A stretch of 64,000 nt of DNA, taken from positions 558,001-622,000 of the forward strand of contig CALUZB010000004.1 in NCBI GenBank assembly GCA_944325195.1, read 5' to 3'. This document shows positions 1 through 7,624 of the stretch, piece by piece. The notes below the pieces were generated by a model. That model saw only the letters and a program-made list of their open reading frames with translations, searched no databases and was not told where the DNA came from. Made by a program: the position numbers and the translations under genes. Within the stretch, counting starts at the first letter, position 1; each line of letters starts with the position of its first letter. Origin of the DNA: an uncultured Desulfovibrionaceae bacterium (lineage in GTDB: Bacteria; Desulfobacterota; Desulfovibrionia; Desulfovibrionales; Desulfovibrionaceae).

Positions 1-162
1 CGGCAATCTGTCATTATAATACTTGCGGTAAAAGGACGACGATGCCGCCAAGGCGGCCGGATTTTCCCTGAACGGGTTCATCACCTCTATGCCATGCGGC
101 AAGGCCCCTGGAAACTGCAAGCTCTGGTTAAAAGCAATAACGGATTCCGCAAATGTCGGCAT
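1..162 (-). CDS. N-terminus of a DUF4918 / uracil-DNA glycosylase-like protein (partial)
   Basis: The gene runs off the left edge; 54 codons are visible, from an ATG at 160-162 reading leftwards without a stop. The peptide begins MPTFAESVIAFNQSL and continues through a 'MNPFRENPAAL' and 'FYRKYYND' stretch. This pattern resembles the start of the DUF4918 (SMUG2-like) branch of the uracil-DNA glycosylase superfamily, which removes uracil or deaminated bases from DNA. The catalytic motifs would lie beyond the edge and cannot be checked. A GGGTG sequence just upstream of the ATG could serve as ribosome binding site. It lies downstream of uspA on the same strand, separated by a hairpin. The family call rests on remembered similarity only. 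Confidence 0.6.
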   Translation of the reverse strand, partial: MPTFAESVIAFNQSLQFPGALPHGIEVMNPFRENPAALAASSSFYRKYYNDRLP

Positions 163-171
163 AGTTCACCC

Positions 172-194
172 AAGGGCGCCTGAGCGGCGCCCTT
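172..194 (-). terminator. Hairpin between uspA and the DUF4918 gene
   Basis: Two 9-base arms, AAGGGCGCC at 172-180 and its complement GGCGCCCTT at 186-194, flank a 5-base loop. On the minus strand the hairpin follows uspA and is followed by TTGGGTG, so the U-run is poor. It may be a weak or partial terminator that still allows read-through into the next gene. Confidence 0.55.
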
Positions 195-216
195 CCTTCA
201 CGGCATGATCTGACGA

Positions 217-657
217 TTAGTCAAATTCTTTTTTCTCCGGAACTAAAAGCACCGGCAGATTAGTGTTATGAATCACCGCATTGCTCACACTTCCCAGCAC
301 CAGACTGCCCAAGTTGCCCAAACCACGGGTTCCCATAATAATTACATCTGCACCCTGTTCGTCAGCGGCCTCGGCAAGAGTAGGCCCCTGACTGCCATAC
401 AGCACTAAAGTTTCCACCGGAATATGGGCTTGATCGAAATAAACACGACATTCTTTAAAAATTCTGTCCGCTTCCTCTTTCAAGTCCTCTTCCAAAACTT
501 CCAACGCGTGTCCCTGAATGCGCTGGGGTATAGGGTCATGGCAATGCGCCAAAATAACTTTTTTATTTCCCGCTTCCGCCATGCGAACCGCCGCCTGGCA
601 GGCAAGCTTGGAGTTATCTGAACCATCAACAGGAATAAACAGCTTGAGAAAAGACAT
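217..657 (-). CDS. Universal stress protein (UspA family)
   Basis: A 146-residue single-domain Usp protein, the usual length of the family. It begins LKLFIPVDGSDNSKLA, the typical first strand with the nucleotide-contacting Asp, and ends with the ATP-binding signature 'GTRGLGNLGSLVLGSVSNAV' followed by 'LPVLLVP'. The G-x2-G-x9-G-S pattern suggests an ATP-binding member rather than the non-binding UspA subgroup. Such proteins are cytoplasmic and accumulate under starvation, oxidative or energy stress; the exact role is usually unknown. A GGAGG box lies six bases before the ATG, so the start is well supported. It is transcribed leftwards, probably as its own unit. Confidence 0.93.
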   Translation of the reverse strand: MSFLKLFIPVDGSDNSKLACQAAVRMAEAGNKKVILAHCHDPIPQRIQGHALEVLEEDLKEEADRIFKECRVYFDQAHIPVETLVLYGSQGPTLAEAADEQGADVIIMGTRGLGNLGSLVLGSVSNAVIHNTNLPVLLVPEKKEFD

Positions 658-884
658 ACTTTACCTCCATTATCTGAATGAGCGCCTTAATTCCAGCGCA
701 CAGTTTTCTGGTTGGATCAGAGCAGACACAAACGTCCGGAACAGCCCGCGCCTGTCATCCTGAAAACAACTTTCAAGTTTTACGTTCCAAATAAGTTAAT
801 GCTTAAAGGCTGAAGACCATGCCTCATCCATACCAGATGTGTTTATGCGCCCCCGACATGGATACCGCAAACCAAGCCAAGACA

Positions 885-2495
885 TCAGACTATCCCGGAT
901 TTGTACAAAATTTCAGCTACCATATCTATCCGCTCCTGTTTAAACAGCAATCCTTTAAGAAACTGTTCACGGTGCTTGACAAAATCCGGATCCAATTCAA
1001 ATAAGCGCTGGCTTGCCCCCTTTAATAAGGTATGCTGCCCCAGTTGATAATAGACCAGAATTCTCAATACAGGGTCCCAAGCATTGGTGGGTACATTGAG
1101 CCGCAAAGTCTCTTTCAATGCCGCTTCATAATTACCCTTCCCGAAATGGTAGAAAAAAGGCACAATCCGATGATAGCCCGGCTGCACTGAATTCAATTTC
1201 GCAGCGTTTTCAATTAGTTCCAAGCCTCGCTCCAAATCAAATGCCAAAGCCATAAAAAAACCGGTCATACTTTGCGCATAAGGGGTGAGTTCTGGCATTT
1301 CAAGGATAATTTCCAACGCATCTTCCAATGGTTCGGGGCTGTGACGAGCAAATAAGCTGTGCGCAATTGCAATATGTCCGCCAACATAGTCGCGACTTTT
1401 GCTGACAGCCAGCTTAGCCAAATCCATCCCTATATCCAGATTGTTCTCAATAGCCCCTATAGCCTGCTGATAATCAGATGCGGCAATGCGCGATAGATAC
1501 GCCAAGAGCAATGGATTATGAGGATCTTGCTGTAAATTGCGTTCCAAAGCTTCTTTGGCACGCTCAAAATTGCCTTTATCCCAAGTGCCCTCCCACAGAC
1601 CATACAACAACGAAGCGCCATATGAGTCGATTTCCTCCTGAGGCAGATAGGTGGCTTCCTGCATCAACATGCGCGCTAAAACCCCAAAGCGGTCGGCAAG
1701 CTCAGCCCAGACTTTAGCGCTGATTTGATCCTGCAAGCTCAACAGGTCCAGCCCCTCCAGGGGAGCGTCGAACCTCTCAGTCCATATCCGACGCCGATTT
1801 GAAGCATCTGTAAGCGACACATATACTCTGAGCAAAGACTCTCTGCTCTGTACCCTCCCATGCAGAATAAACCTGGCTCGTGATTCCGCAGCCAGCTCAA
1901 CCACTTCAAAAGGGTCTGTTCCGCCCTCAGTGGCAATTGTTGGCGCAAACAACACGTCAAACAGCTCGCTGCAATCCATGCGCATAAGCAAATCTTCAGC
2001 GAATCCATATGTGAAGCTGGTTACTTCTTCAATATTACTGAAGTTATCAGGCGGAATGATTAGCAGAAGAGGCTTTTTATGCTTTGGCGAAGGTTGCGGA
2101 ACACCCCCTTTGCCTTTCACGGCTCTGCCCGGCACATTCTTCTTTGGCGCAGATTGAATATCAGGATTGCTTAAAAACAATGGGATATAATTTCCCAGCG
2201 GAATAGTGATAATTACTGGTTCGTTAGGATTGAGCAAGTAATAGCGTTCAAGCAGCTTGCGCAGCTTGCCCGCCTCTACCCGCACAATAGGGTCAAGCAA
2301 AGGATCGAACTTGGAGTTGCGCCCGAACACAGAAACAGCAATTGTATAAGCTTTTATTTCATTACCGCGTCCCGCCAGAGTTTCATCGACTACAAAAGTA
2401 AGAAATGCGCGAAGACGAGCTGAAGCGTCAAAGTCTTTGCTCTCTGTAATTCTTGCCAATTGGGCTCTGATTAATTCATGAGACAGCTCCATCAT
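885..2495 (-). CDS. Winged-helix / TolB-like / TPR regulatory protein
   Basis: A 536-residue protein in three parts. Residues ~1-110 carry the 'RLRAFLTFVVDETLAGRG' and 'FDPLLDPIVRVEAGKLRKLL' patterns of the predicted DNA-binding N-terminus found in proteins often labelled adenylate cyclase. Residues ~140-270 resemble the TolB/FlgO-like domain common in that group. The rest (~285-530) is helical with TPR-like repeats. No cyclase catalytic domain is present, so an adenylate-cyclase label would be wrong. The start is MM at 2495/2492 with only a weak GGCGGG upstream. A perfect 40-bp palindrome overlaps the predicted -35 box, suggesting autoregulation (inference). Its target genes are unknown; it lies divergent from the polyamine transporter region. 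Confidence 0.75.
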   Translation of the reverse strand: MMELSHELIRAQLARITESKDFDASARLRAFLTFVVDETLAGRGNEIKAYTIAVSVFGRNSKFDPLLDPIVRVEAGKLRKLLERYYLLNPNEPVIITIPLGNYIPLFLSNPDIQSAPKKNVPGRAVKGKGGVPQPSPKHKKPLLLIIPPDNFSNIEEVTSFTYGFAEDLLMRMDCSELFDVLFAPTIATEGGTDPFEVVELAAESRARFILHGRVQSRESLLRVYVSLTDASNRRRIWTERFDAPLEGLDLLSLQDQISAKVWAELADRFGVLARMLMQEATYLPQEEIDSYGASLLYGLWEGTWDKGNFERAKEALERNLQQDPHNPLLLAYLSRIAASDYQQAIGAIENNLDIGMDLAKLAVSKSRDYVGGHIAIAHSLFARHSPEPLEDALEIILEMPELTPYAQSMTGFFMALAFDLERGLELIENAAKLNSVQPGYHRIVPFFYHFGKGNYEAALKETLRLNVPTNAWDPVLRILVYYQLGQHTLLKGASQRLFELDPDFVKHREQFLKGLLFKQERIDMVAEILYKSGIV

Positions 2496-2514
2496 CCCGC
2501 CTATACCGAAAATC

Positions 2515-2543
2515 CTTATAGCTGCAATTCGCCAATAAGTAAA
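2515..2543 (-). promoter_or_regulatory. Predicted sigma70 promoter of the TPR regulator
   Basis: On the minus strand, a -35 TTTACT (2538-2543) and a -10 TATAAG (2515-2520) are separated by 17 bases. The predicted start lies about 13 bases before the ATG, giving a very short leader. The -35 box is inside the palindrome at 2536-2575. Confidence 0.5.
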
Positions 2544-2575
2544 CGTGATTAACAGTTGTTAATCACGTTTACTTA
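2536..2575. repeat. 40-bp inverted repeat (19-bp perfect arms), probable operator
   Basis: The left arm (2536-2554, TAAGTAAACGTGATTAACA) is the exact reverse complement of the right arm (2557-2575), with only GT between them. It has no U-run after it and lies between no converging genes, so a terminator is unlikely. It overlaps the -35 box of the neighbouring winged-helix gene, which is where a repressor or autoregulator would bind. The shorter unit GTTAATCAC/GTGATTAAC may be the half-site. Confidence 0.6.
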
Positions 2576-2692
2576 ACAGTAAATTGCTTCTCATATTGCA
2601 TAAGCCCATATATACACGAATTCACGCAGCATTGAAGCGGATAAAAAAGTTAGCTGATTGATAAGATTGAATTTCGTCTGGGCGTGGATTAA

Positions 2693-2897
2693 TTGCTCCG
2701 TATCGTCTCTAATTATATAGTTTTACGTGAGCACCCTTTAGCTACCCCAAAAGCGTATGGCATTGCTATACCCACCTCAATGCCGGGAAGCATATTTAAT
2801 GAACAGCCCCCAAGCCTCCTAGGGTTGTTCATCTAGGGCATAAATTATTCCCAGACAACCCCCGTAAAGGCCTGTGATTCCTCTCGCAGGCCTTTAC
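2693..2897 (+). ncRNA. Candidate structured RNA with its own promoter
   Basis: This gene-free stretch has a possible promoter (TTGCTC 2693-2698, 17 bases, TATAGT 2716-2721) followed by three separate stem-loops. GGCATTG/CAATGCC pair across 2759-2784. GAACAGCCC pairs with GGGTTGTTC, with one G-U, across 2801-2830. GTAAAGGCCTG/CAGGCCTTTAC pair across 2864-2897. The last stem could end a transcript, but there is no U-run after it. I compared it by eye with 6S, SRP and common riboswitch consensus sequences and recognised none. It may be a small RNA or simply folded intergenic DNA. Confidence 0.3.
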
Positions 2898-2939
2898 TTC
2901 CTATAAACGACCTCACTAAAACCGAAAATATAAAACTAC

Positions 2940-2968
2940 TTGCACTAATACTTAAAAAGTGGCATTAT
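2940..2968 (+). promoter_or_regulatory. Predicted sigma70 promoter upstream of the leader ORF and pot operon
   Basis: TTGCAC (2940-2945), a 17-base spacer and CATTAT (2963-2968), in an A/T-rich context. The predicted start near 2975 lies about 35 bases before the leader ORF at 3010 and about 410 bases before potA, leaving a long untranslated leader. Confidence 0.55.
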
Positions 2969-3009
2969 ATTCTCCCCGTAAGTTTTAGCGGTGTTATCCA
3001 GGGAGATTT

Positions 3010-3153
3010 ATGAGCTACTCACACCCACTGCTGCGTCATCCTTTTGTATTAAAGGCCGGACGCAGACTTAGAAATACTAAGCGTAAGCCGGCCTGCCGTG
3101 ATATGCAAAGCAGCGCCGACAGCGCTGCAGGCTTCAGTATTAACGCGCTCTAA
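3010..3153 (+). CDS. 47-residue basic leader ORF upstream of potABCD
   Basis: A short ORF with a good ribosome binding site (AGGGAG four bases before the ATG). It starts MSYSHPLLRHPFVLKAGRRL and is rich in Arg and Lys, with a basic central segment (RRLRNTKRKPACR), followed by a small neutral tail ending INAL. I recognise no family. Its stop codon lies inside the left arm of a strong stem-loop (3145-3197), so a ribosome terminating there would block that stem. That geometry, together with the basic composition and the polyamine transporter downstream, suggests a regulatory leader peptide acting by translation-dependent attenuation (inference). It could also be a random short ORF. Confidence 0.4.
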   Translation: MSYSHPLLRHPFVLKAGRRLRNTKRKPACRDMQSSADSAAGFSINAL

Positions 3154-3197
3154 GCCTGTTCTTCCTTCCTGCTCAGACGGCAACAGGCTTAGAGCGC
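3145..3197 (+). promoter_or_regulatory. Large stem-loop overlapping the leader ORF stop codon
   Basis: Perfect 16-bp arms, GCGCTCTAAGCCTGTT at 3145-3160 and its complement at 3182-3197, with a 21-base pyrimidine-rich loop. It is followed by TCTATTTG, a weak U-tract. The leader ORF stop (3151-3153) is inside the left arm. It may act as an attenuator or a processing site in the pot leader. Two smaller stems follow (TTGCCC/GGGCAA at 3294-3324 and CCGGC/GCCGG at 3338-3351), the second 37 bases before potA. Confidence 0.5.
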
Positions 3198-3387
3198 TCT
3201 ATTTGTGCTGAGGGTCCTGTTGCTTGGTTAGGAGCGATTTCATTCCTATCAAGCTGAATATGCATACTAACTGAAAAGTGTAGTTAAAGACGCTTGCCCT
3301 TATATATTCTGAATATTCGGGCAACTAACCAACACCGCCGGCAACAGCCGGAGAATCCTTGCGGCAGCAGTATGCAAAGGAATTGAT

Positions 3388-4503
3388 GTGGAATCAGAAT
3401 ACATTATTGAGTTAAAGAATATTTCCAAATATTTCGGAACCACCTGTGCTTTAAAAACAGTAGATCTTTCCATTCGGAACGGCGAATTCATTACCCTGCT
3501 TGGCCCTTCCGGCTGCGGGAAAACTACAATTTTGCGCTTAATTTCCGGCTTTGAACAGCCAAGCGGCGGCAATGTTCACATTGGTGGAGAACTGGTAAAC
3601 AATGTCCCCCCAGAGAAAAGGCACGTCAATACTGTTTTTCAAAATTACGCTCTTTTTCCCCACATGAATGTGTTTGACAACGTGGCATTCGGCTTAAAAA
3701 TGCAAAAAATGCCTAAATCGGAAATTAAGGAAAAGGTAATGCAGATGCTTTCCATTGTGGGGTTGCAGGATCTGGCAGGGCGTAAACCGGGCGAATTGTC
3801 AGGCGGACAACAGCAACGCGTAGCCATTGCCAGAGCGGTGGTGAACAATCCCTTGGTTTTGCTGTTGGATGAGCCGTTTTCCGCACTTGATTTCAAACTG
3901 CGCAAGCACATGCAGCTTGAAATCAAACATCTTCAACGCCGACTGGGTATCACTTTTGTATTTGTAACCCATGATCAGGAAGAAGCTTTGGCCATGAGCG
4001 ACCGGGTGGTGGTGATGAACCAAGGGTCAATTGAACAGATCGGCAGCCCGGTGGAAATTTATGAAGAACCTTCAAATATGTTTGTTGCCCAGTTTGTCGG
4101 TGACATCAACGTGCTCAAGGGCGAAATTCTAGAAACAATCACTTCGGATTTACCAGATTCCAACCACGCTTACCGGGCAGAAGTTGAAGGGCAGATATTT
4201 TCAGTGCATAGCGACCGCAAGTTTGAGAAAGGCGACAAAATCAACATCCTGCTCCGCCCTGAAGACTTGAAGCTTGAAGAGGAACATCTGGGGCAATCCC
4301 CGTTTCTGGCCGGTGAAATAATTGAAACCGTTTATAAAGGCGCGACCGTTGACATTGCCATTCGCCTGGACACCGGGCTTGAGCTGATCGCAGCCGAATT
4401 TTTTAATGAAGACGATGAAGACATTGACTATACACCGGGCGAGCGTGTGGCAGTAACCTGGATTAACGGCTGGGAAGTGGTGTTGCTTGATGAAGACGCG
4501 TAA
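3388..4503 (+). CDS. potA: Spermidine/putrescine ABC transporter, ATP-binding protein
   Basis: A 371-residue ATPase that powers polyamine import at the inner membrane. Walker A is 'GPSGCGKTT' (residues 39-47), the ABC signature is 'LSGGQQQR' near 137, Walker B is 'LLLDEP', and the switch His lies in 'FVFVTHDQEEA'. The C-terminal ~120 residues form the TOBE-type regulatory domain typical of PotA. Translation probably starts at GTG 3388, with AAAGG seven bases upstream. It is the first gene of potA-potB-potC-potD; its end overlaps potB by 14 bases, indicating translational coupling. The long structured leader upstream suggests extra control of the operon. Confidence 0.95.
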   Translation: MESEYIIELKNISKYFGTTCALKTVDLSIRNGEFITLLGPSGCGKTTILRLISGFEQPSGGNVHIGGELVNNVPPEKRHVNTVFQNYALFPHMNVFDNVAFGLKMQKMPKSEIKEKVMQMLSIVGLQDLAGRKPGELSGGQQQRVAIARAVVNNPLVLLLDEPFSALDFKLRKHMQLEIKHLQRRLGITFVFVTHDQEEALAMSDRVVVMNQGSIEQIGSPVEIYEEPSNMFVAQFVGDINVLKGEILETITSDLPDSNHAYRAEVEGQIFSVHSDRKFEKGDKINILLRPEDLKLEEEHLGQSPFLAGEIIETVYKGATVDIAIRLDTGLELIAAEFFNEDDEDIDYTPGERVAVTWINGWEVVLLDEDA

Positions 4504-5488
4504 CCCCCTGATCAGACTTTTCATATTGGCGGTGGCGATATGGCTGATTATTTTCGCCTTGATCCCTAATTTTTTTCTGCTGGCCATTTCATTTTTTGAA
4601 CCTGACAAGCATTCTTATGTTATTGCCGATTTTACCCTAAACAACTATGAACGCCTGATCACACCGTCGTTCATTACCATATTCACCGACTCGTTATGGC
4701 TGGCCATAACCGCTACTGCCATTTGCCTGCTGGCCGGTTATCCCTTCGCATATATCCTGGCCAGGGCCTCGGCGCGCTTCCGCCCCTGGCTGCTTTTGCT
4801 TATTGTAATTCCATTCTGGACCAGTTCATTGATTCGAACCTACGCTCTGATTAACATCTTGCAAAACAACGGCCTTCTCAGCAAACTGCTGGAATTTTTA
4901 CACCTCACCTCCGAGCCGGTATCATTTATGTACAGTGAGTTTGCTGTATTGATCGGACTGGCATACACAATGCTTCCATTCATGATTCTGCCCATATACG
5001 CTTCCGTTGAAAAACTGGATACAAGACTGATAGACGCCGCCAACGATCTGGGGGCGGGAAGTCTGAGAACTTTCTGGCATGTTATTCTCCCCCTGACCGC
5101 TCCCGGCATCATGTCGGGGTGTATACTGGTTTTTTTGCCGGCACTCACCTTATTCTATGTGCCGGATGTTTTGGGCGGCGGCAAAGGACAATTGCTTGGC
5201 AACTACATTCAAATGCAATTTACCAAACCAATTCCCGACTGGCCTTTAGGTGCGGCAACCAGCACAATTCTCACCTTGGTGCTTCTGCTTCTGGTATTGG
5301 GGTATAAATGGAGCCTTAAAGTAAGCTCCCAGCGCAGTGAGTTTGACAATGCAGATGACGACCGGGAACAAAAAATATCCTCCCGGTTCCAAGCAATCCC
5401 CCAAGCTCCCAAAATCTCCGGCTTAGGCGCCAGACTCATGCCGCGCAAACAACGCATAGCCGGCTCAGCTACAGAGGGGAACAAGTGA
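4490..5488 (+). CDS. potB: Spermidine/putrescine ABC transporter permease PotB
   Basis: An inner-membrane permease of about 332 residues with six predicted membrane helices, the first at roughly residues 9-29 (LFILAVAIWLIIFALIPNFF). The cytoplasmic EAA loop that docks the ATPase is 'DAANDLGAGSLRTFWHVILP' followed by LTAPG. The hydrophilic C-terminal tail (~45 residues, with QRSEFDNADDDREQ) is longer than usual. The ATG at 4490 is preferred to the TTG at 4487; it overlaps the end of potA. It forms the channel with PotC. Confidence 0.93.
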   Translation: MKTRNPLIRLFILAVAIWLIIFALIPNFFLLAISFFEPDKHSYVIADFTLNNYERLITPSFITIFTDSLWLAITATAICLLAGYPFAYILARASARFRPWLLLLIVIPFWTSSLIRTYALINILQNNGLLSKLLEFLHLTSEPVSFMYSEFAVLIGLAYTMLPFMILPIYASVEKLDTRLIDAANDLGAGSLRTFWHVILPLTAPGIMSGCILVFLPALTLFYVPDVLGGGKGQLLGNYIQMQFTKPIPDWPLGAATSTILTLVLLLLVLGYKWSLKVSSQRSEFDNADDDREQKISSRFQAIPQAPKISGLGARLMPRKQRIAGSATEGNK

Positions 5489-6264
5489 TGGCCCGCAAAT
5501 CCCAAACCCTTGGCTGGCTGTATTCTTTCATGGTGTATGTCTTCATGTATCTGCCGATTGTGGTGGTTATCATTTTCTCGTTCAATAAAGGGCGATTTGC
5601 CATCTGGACGGGTTTTGACCTCAAATGGTACAAACTGATGTTCGCCAACAAGGAAATTATCAATGCGGCGCTGAACTCTCTGTTTTTAGCAGTCAGTGCC
5701 TCCACGCTTGCAACTATTTTCGGCTCAATAATGGCGTTGGTGCTCACCCGCTACAGATTTATCGGCCGGCGCATTTTAAACGGCGGTGTTTATCTGCTTA
5801 CAATTTCCCCGGATATCGTAATGGGCATTTCCCTGCTGATCATCTTTATCCTGATTCAAATTCCGCTTGGCTTCACTACTCTGCTGATCAGTCATGTGGT
5901 CTTATGCACACCCTTTGTAGTGGTTACCCTTATGGGCCGCATTCAAAAACTTGATGAAGACTTGGTGGCCGCAGCCCGCGATTTAGGTGCCTCGGAAGTG
6001 CAGGCCTTCGTACAGGTGGTCTTTCCGCTATTGCTGCCCGCCATTGCAGCCGGCTGGCTGCTTTCCTTCACCTTGTCCATGGACGATGTGCTGATCAGCT
6101 TTTTTGTGCAGGGGTCAGGCTTTGAAATATTGCCGTTGCGCATTTATTCAATGGTCAAATTAGGAGTCAAGCCCGATATTAACGCGTTGTCAACAATAAT
6201 GTTTGTTGGCACGGTTATTTTGGTTTTGGCAGCACAGTTTTTACTTAAAACAAGGAGAAACTAA
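5488..6264 (+). CDS. potC: Spermidine/putrescine ABC transporter permease PotC
   Basis: The second permease, 258 residues and six predicted membrane segments, with the EAA loop 'AARDLGASEVQAFVQVVFPL'. The ATG at 5488 overlaps the potB stop (TGATG) and has AGGGG eight bases upstream. A GTG at 5485 would add one residue. PotC pairs with PotB in the membrane; the four-gene order matches the classic potABCD operon, and the tight overlaps argue for coupled translation. Confidence 0.94.
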   Translation: MARKSQTLGWLYSFMVYVFMYLPIVVVIIFSFNKGRFAIWTGFDLKWYKLMFANKEIINAALNSLFLAVSASTLATIFGSIMALVLTRYRFIGRRILNGGVYLLTISPDIVMGISLLIIFILIQIPLGFTTLLISHVVLCTPFVVVTLMGRIQKLDEDLVAAARDLGASEVQAFVQVVFPLLLPAIAAGWLLSFTLSMDDVLISFFVQGSGFEILPLRIYSMVKLGVKPDINALSTIMFVGTVILVLAAQFLLKTRRN

Positions 6265-7331
6265 TGAAAAAATGGGTATTGCCGCTTGTCTTTTCCATTC
6301 TCTGCAGTGGAGCGCAGGGATTACTTGCAAACCAGGCTCAGGCGGAAGAGGAAAAAATTTTAAATGTTTATGCATGGTCAGAATACCTGCCTCAAGAATC
6401 GCTCGAAGCGTTTGAAGACAAATACGGCATTAAAGTGGTTTATTCCACCTACGACTCCAACGAAGCAATGTACGCCAAACTGAAACTCCTGGACGGAAAG
6501 GGATATGATCTGGTTATCCCGTCCACCTATTTCATTGCACAAATGCGCGACGAAGGAATGCTTGCCAAAATAGATAAAACCAAGTTAAGCAACTTCAATC
6601 AAATAAAAAAGCATCTGATCGGGCTTGAATTCGATCCTGACAATGAATATTCCATTCCATATTTGTGGGGTTCTTCCGGTATTCAGGTCAACAAAAAATA
6701 TATCGATCCGGCCGGCATAACCAGTTGGGCCGATCTTGCCCGTCCGGAGTTCGCCGGAAGAATTCTGATGCCTGACGATATGCGCGATGCCTTGGGTATT
6801 GCTCTGCTCGCCCTAGGCTATTCAAGCAACACTACCAACGAAACTGAGATTAAAGCGGCTTACGAATGGTTAACCGCCCTCAAGCCGAATGTGCGCGTAT
6901 TTTCATCTAATAATTCCACCCAGCCGATGGCTGTGGAAGAAACTTGGATCGGCGCTATCTGGAACGGCGAGGCTTACCTGGCCTGGGAAGAAAACGACAA
7001 CCTTGAATTCATTTACCCCAAAGAAGGCGGTATTGTTTGGATTGACAGTTTTGTAATCCCAGCCGGCGCGGAACATCCTGAAAACGCTCATCTATTTATC
7101 GACTTTATGCTCAACGCCGAAAATGGCGCCCTGGCAGTTGATGAATTCAGATACTCCACGGCCAGTGAAGCGGCCCAAGCAGTATTGCCGCAAGAAATTC
7201 GGGACAGCCATATAATTTCACCCACATCTGAAGACCTGAAAGGATCTGAAATTACCCTGAATGTAGGGGAAGCCAACGCCATTTATGAAAAATACTGGGA
7301 AATGTTCCGCACAGGTACCAACATAGAATAA
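6264..7331 (+). CDS. potD: Periplasmic spermidine/putrescine-binding protein PotD
   Basis: A 355-residue periplasmic solute-binding protein. Residues ~1-27 form a Sec signal peptide (MKKWVLPLVFSILCSG...) with a likely cut after AQA. The mature protein begins LNVYAWSEYLPQE, the standard start of the PotD/PotF family; 'WGSSGIQVN' and 'NGEAYLAW' are further family landmarks lining the ligand cleft. The substrate, spermidine versus putrescine, cannot be told by eye. ATG 6264 overlaps the potC stop (TAATG) and has an AAGGAG site. It is the last gene of the operon and is followed by a perfect palindromic hairpin. Confidence 0.94.
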   Translation: MKKWVLPLVFSILCSGAQGLLANQAQAEEEKILNVYAWSEYLPQESLEAFEDKYGIKVVYSTYDSNEAMYAKLKLLDGKGYDLVIPSTYFIAQMRDEGMLAKIDKTKLSNFNQIKKHLIGLEFDPDNEYSIPYLWGSSGIQVNKKYIDPAGITSWADLARPEFAGRILMPDDMRDALGIALLALGYSSNTTNETEIKAAYEWLTALKPNVRVFSSNNSTQPMAVEETWIGAIWNGEAYLAWEENDNLEFIYPKEGGIVWIDSFVIPAGAEHPENAHLFIDFMLNAENGALAVDEFRYSTASEAAQAVLPQEIRDSHIISPTSEDLKGSEITLNVGEANAIYEKYWEMFRTGTNIE

Positions 7332-7338
7332 CCCCGGT

Positions 7339-7378
7339 CTCTGCAACCACCAACATTATAATGTTGGTGGTTGCAGAG
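7339..7378 (+). terminator. Terminator-like perfect 40-bp palindrome after potD
   Basis: The whole 40 bases are self-complementary; the left half is CTCTGCAACCACCAACATTA. It begins seven bases after the potD stop and is followed by CGGCCTGCTTTTC, so a short U-tract lies a few bases away. It probably ends the pot transcript. Confidence 0.7.
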
Positions 7379-7499
7379 CGGCCTGCTTTTCAGCGCCGCT
7401 TACTTAATATCTGCCCAACAACTAAGTTCTTCAGAAATCGATATCCCCCTTCAGCAAACCTCGTTGCTTCACTCTATTTGTCTTGGGCAATACGCTAAC

Positions 7500-7528
7500 T
7501 TGACAGGGTGATGCCTGATTGTTAATTT
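7500..7528 (+). promoter_or_regulatory. Predicted promoter of hrcA-grpE
   Basis: A consensus TTGACA (7500-7505), 17 bases, then TAATTT (7523-7528). No CIRCE element (TTAGCACTC-N9-GAGTGCTAA) is visible near it, so HrcA does not obviously repress its own operon here. Confidence 0.6.
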
Positions 7529-7624
7529 AATTGGCAAGAAATATAATTTTACCTGCAATTGCCTATTGCAGGTACTTTGATATTGGATATGCCTGAAAAG
7601 GCTCCGGCTTTAAATGGGTGTTCA

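Noticed and set aside
819-1004. 61-codon plus-strand ORF between uspA and the TPR regulator
   Set aside because: It overlaps the end of the regulator gene on the other strand, lacks a binding site, and its peptide has no recognisable features.
885-2495. Adenylate cyclase annotation for the TPR regulator
   Set aside because: Only the N-terminal domain resembles proteins carrying that label; no class III cyclase catalytic domain is present.
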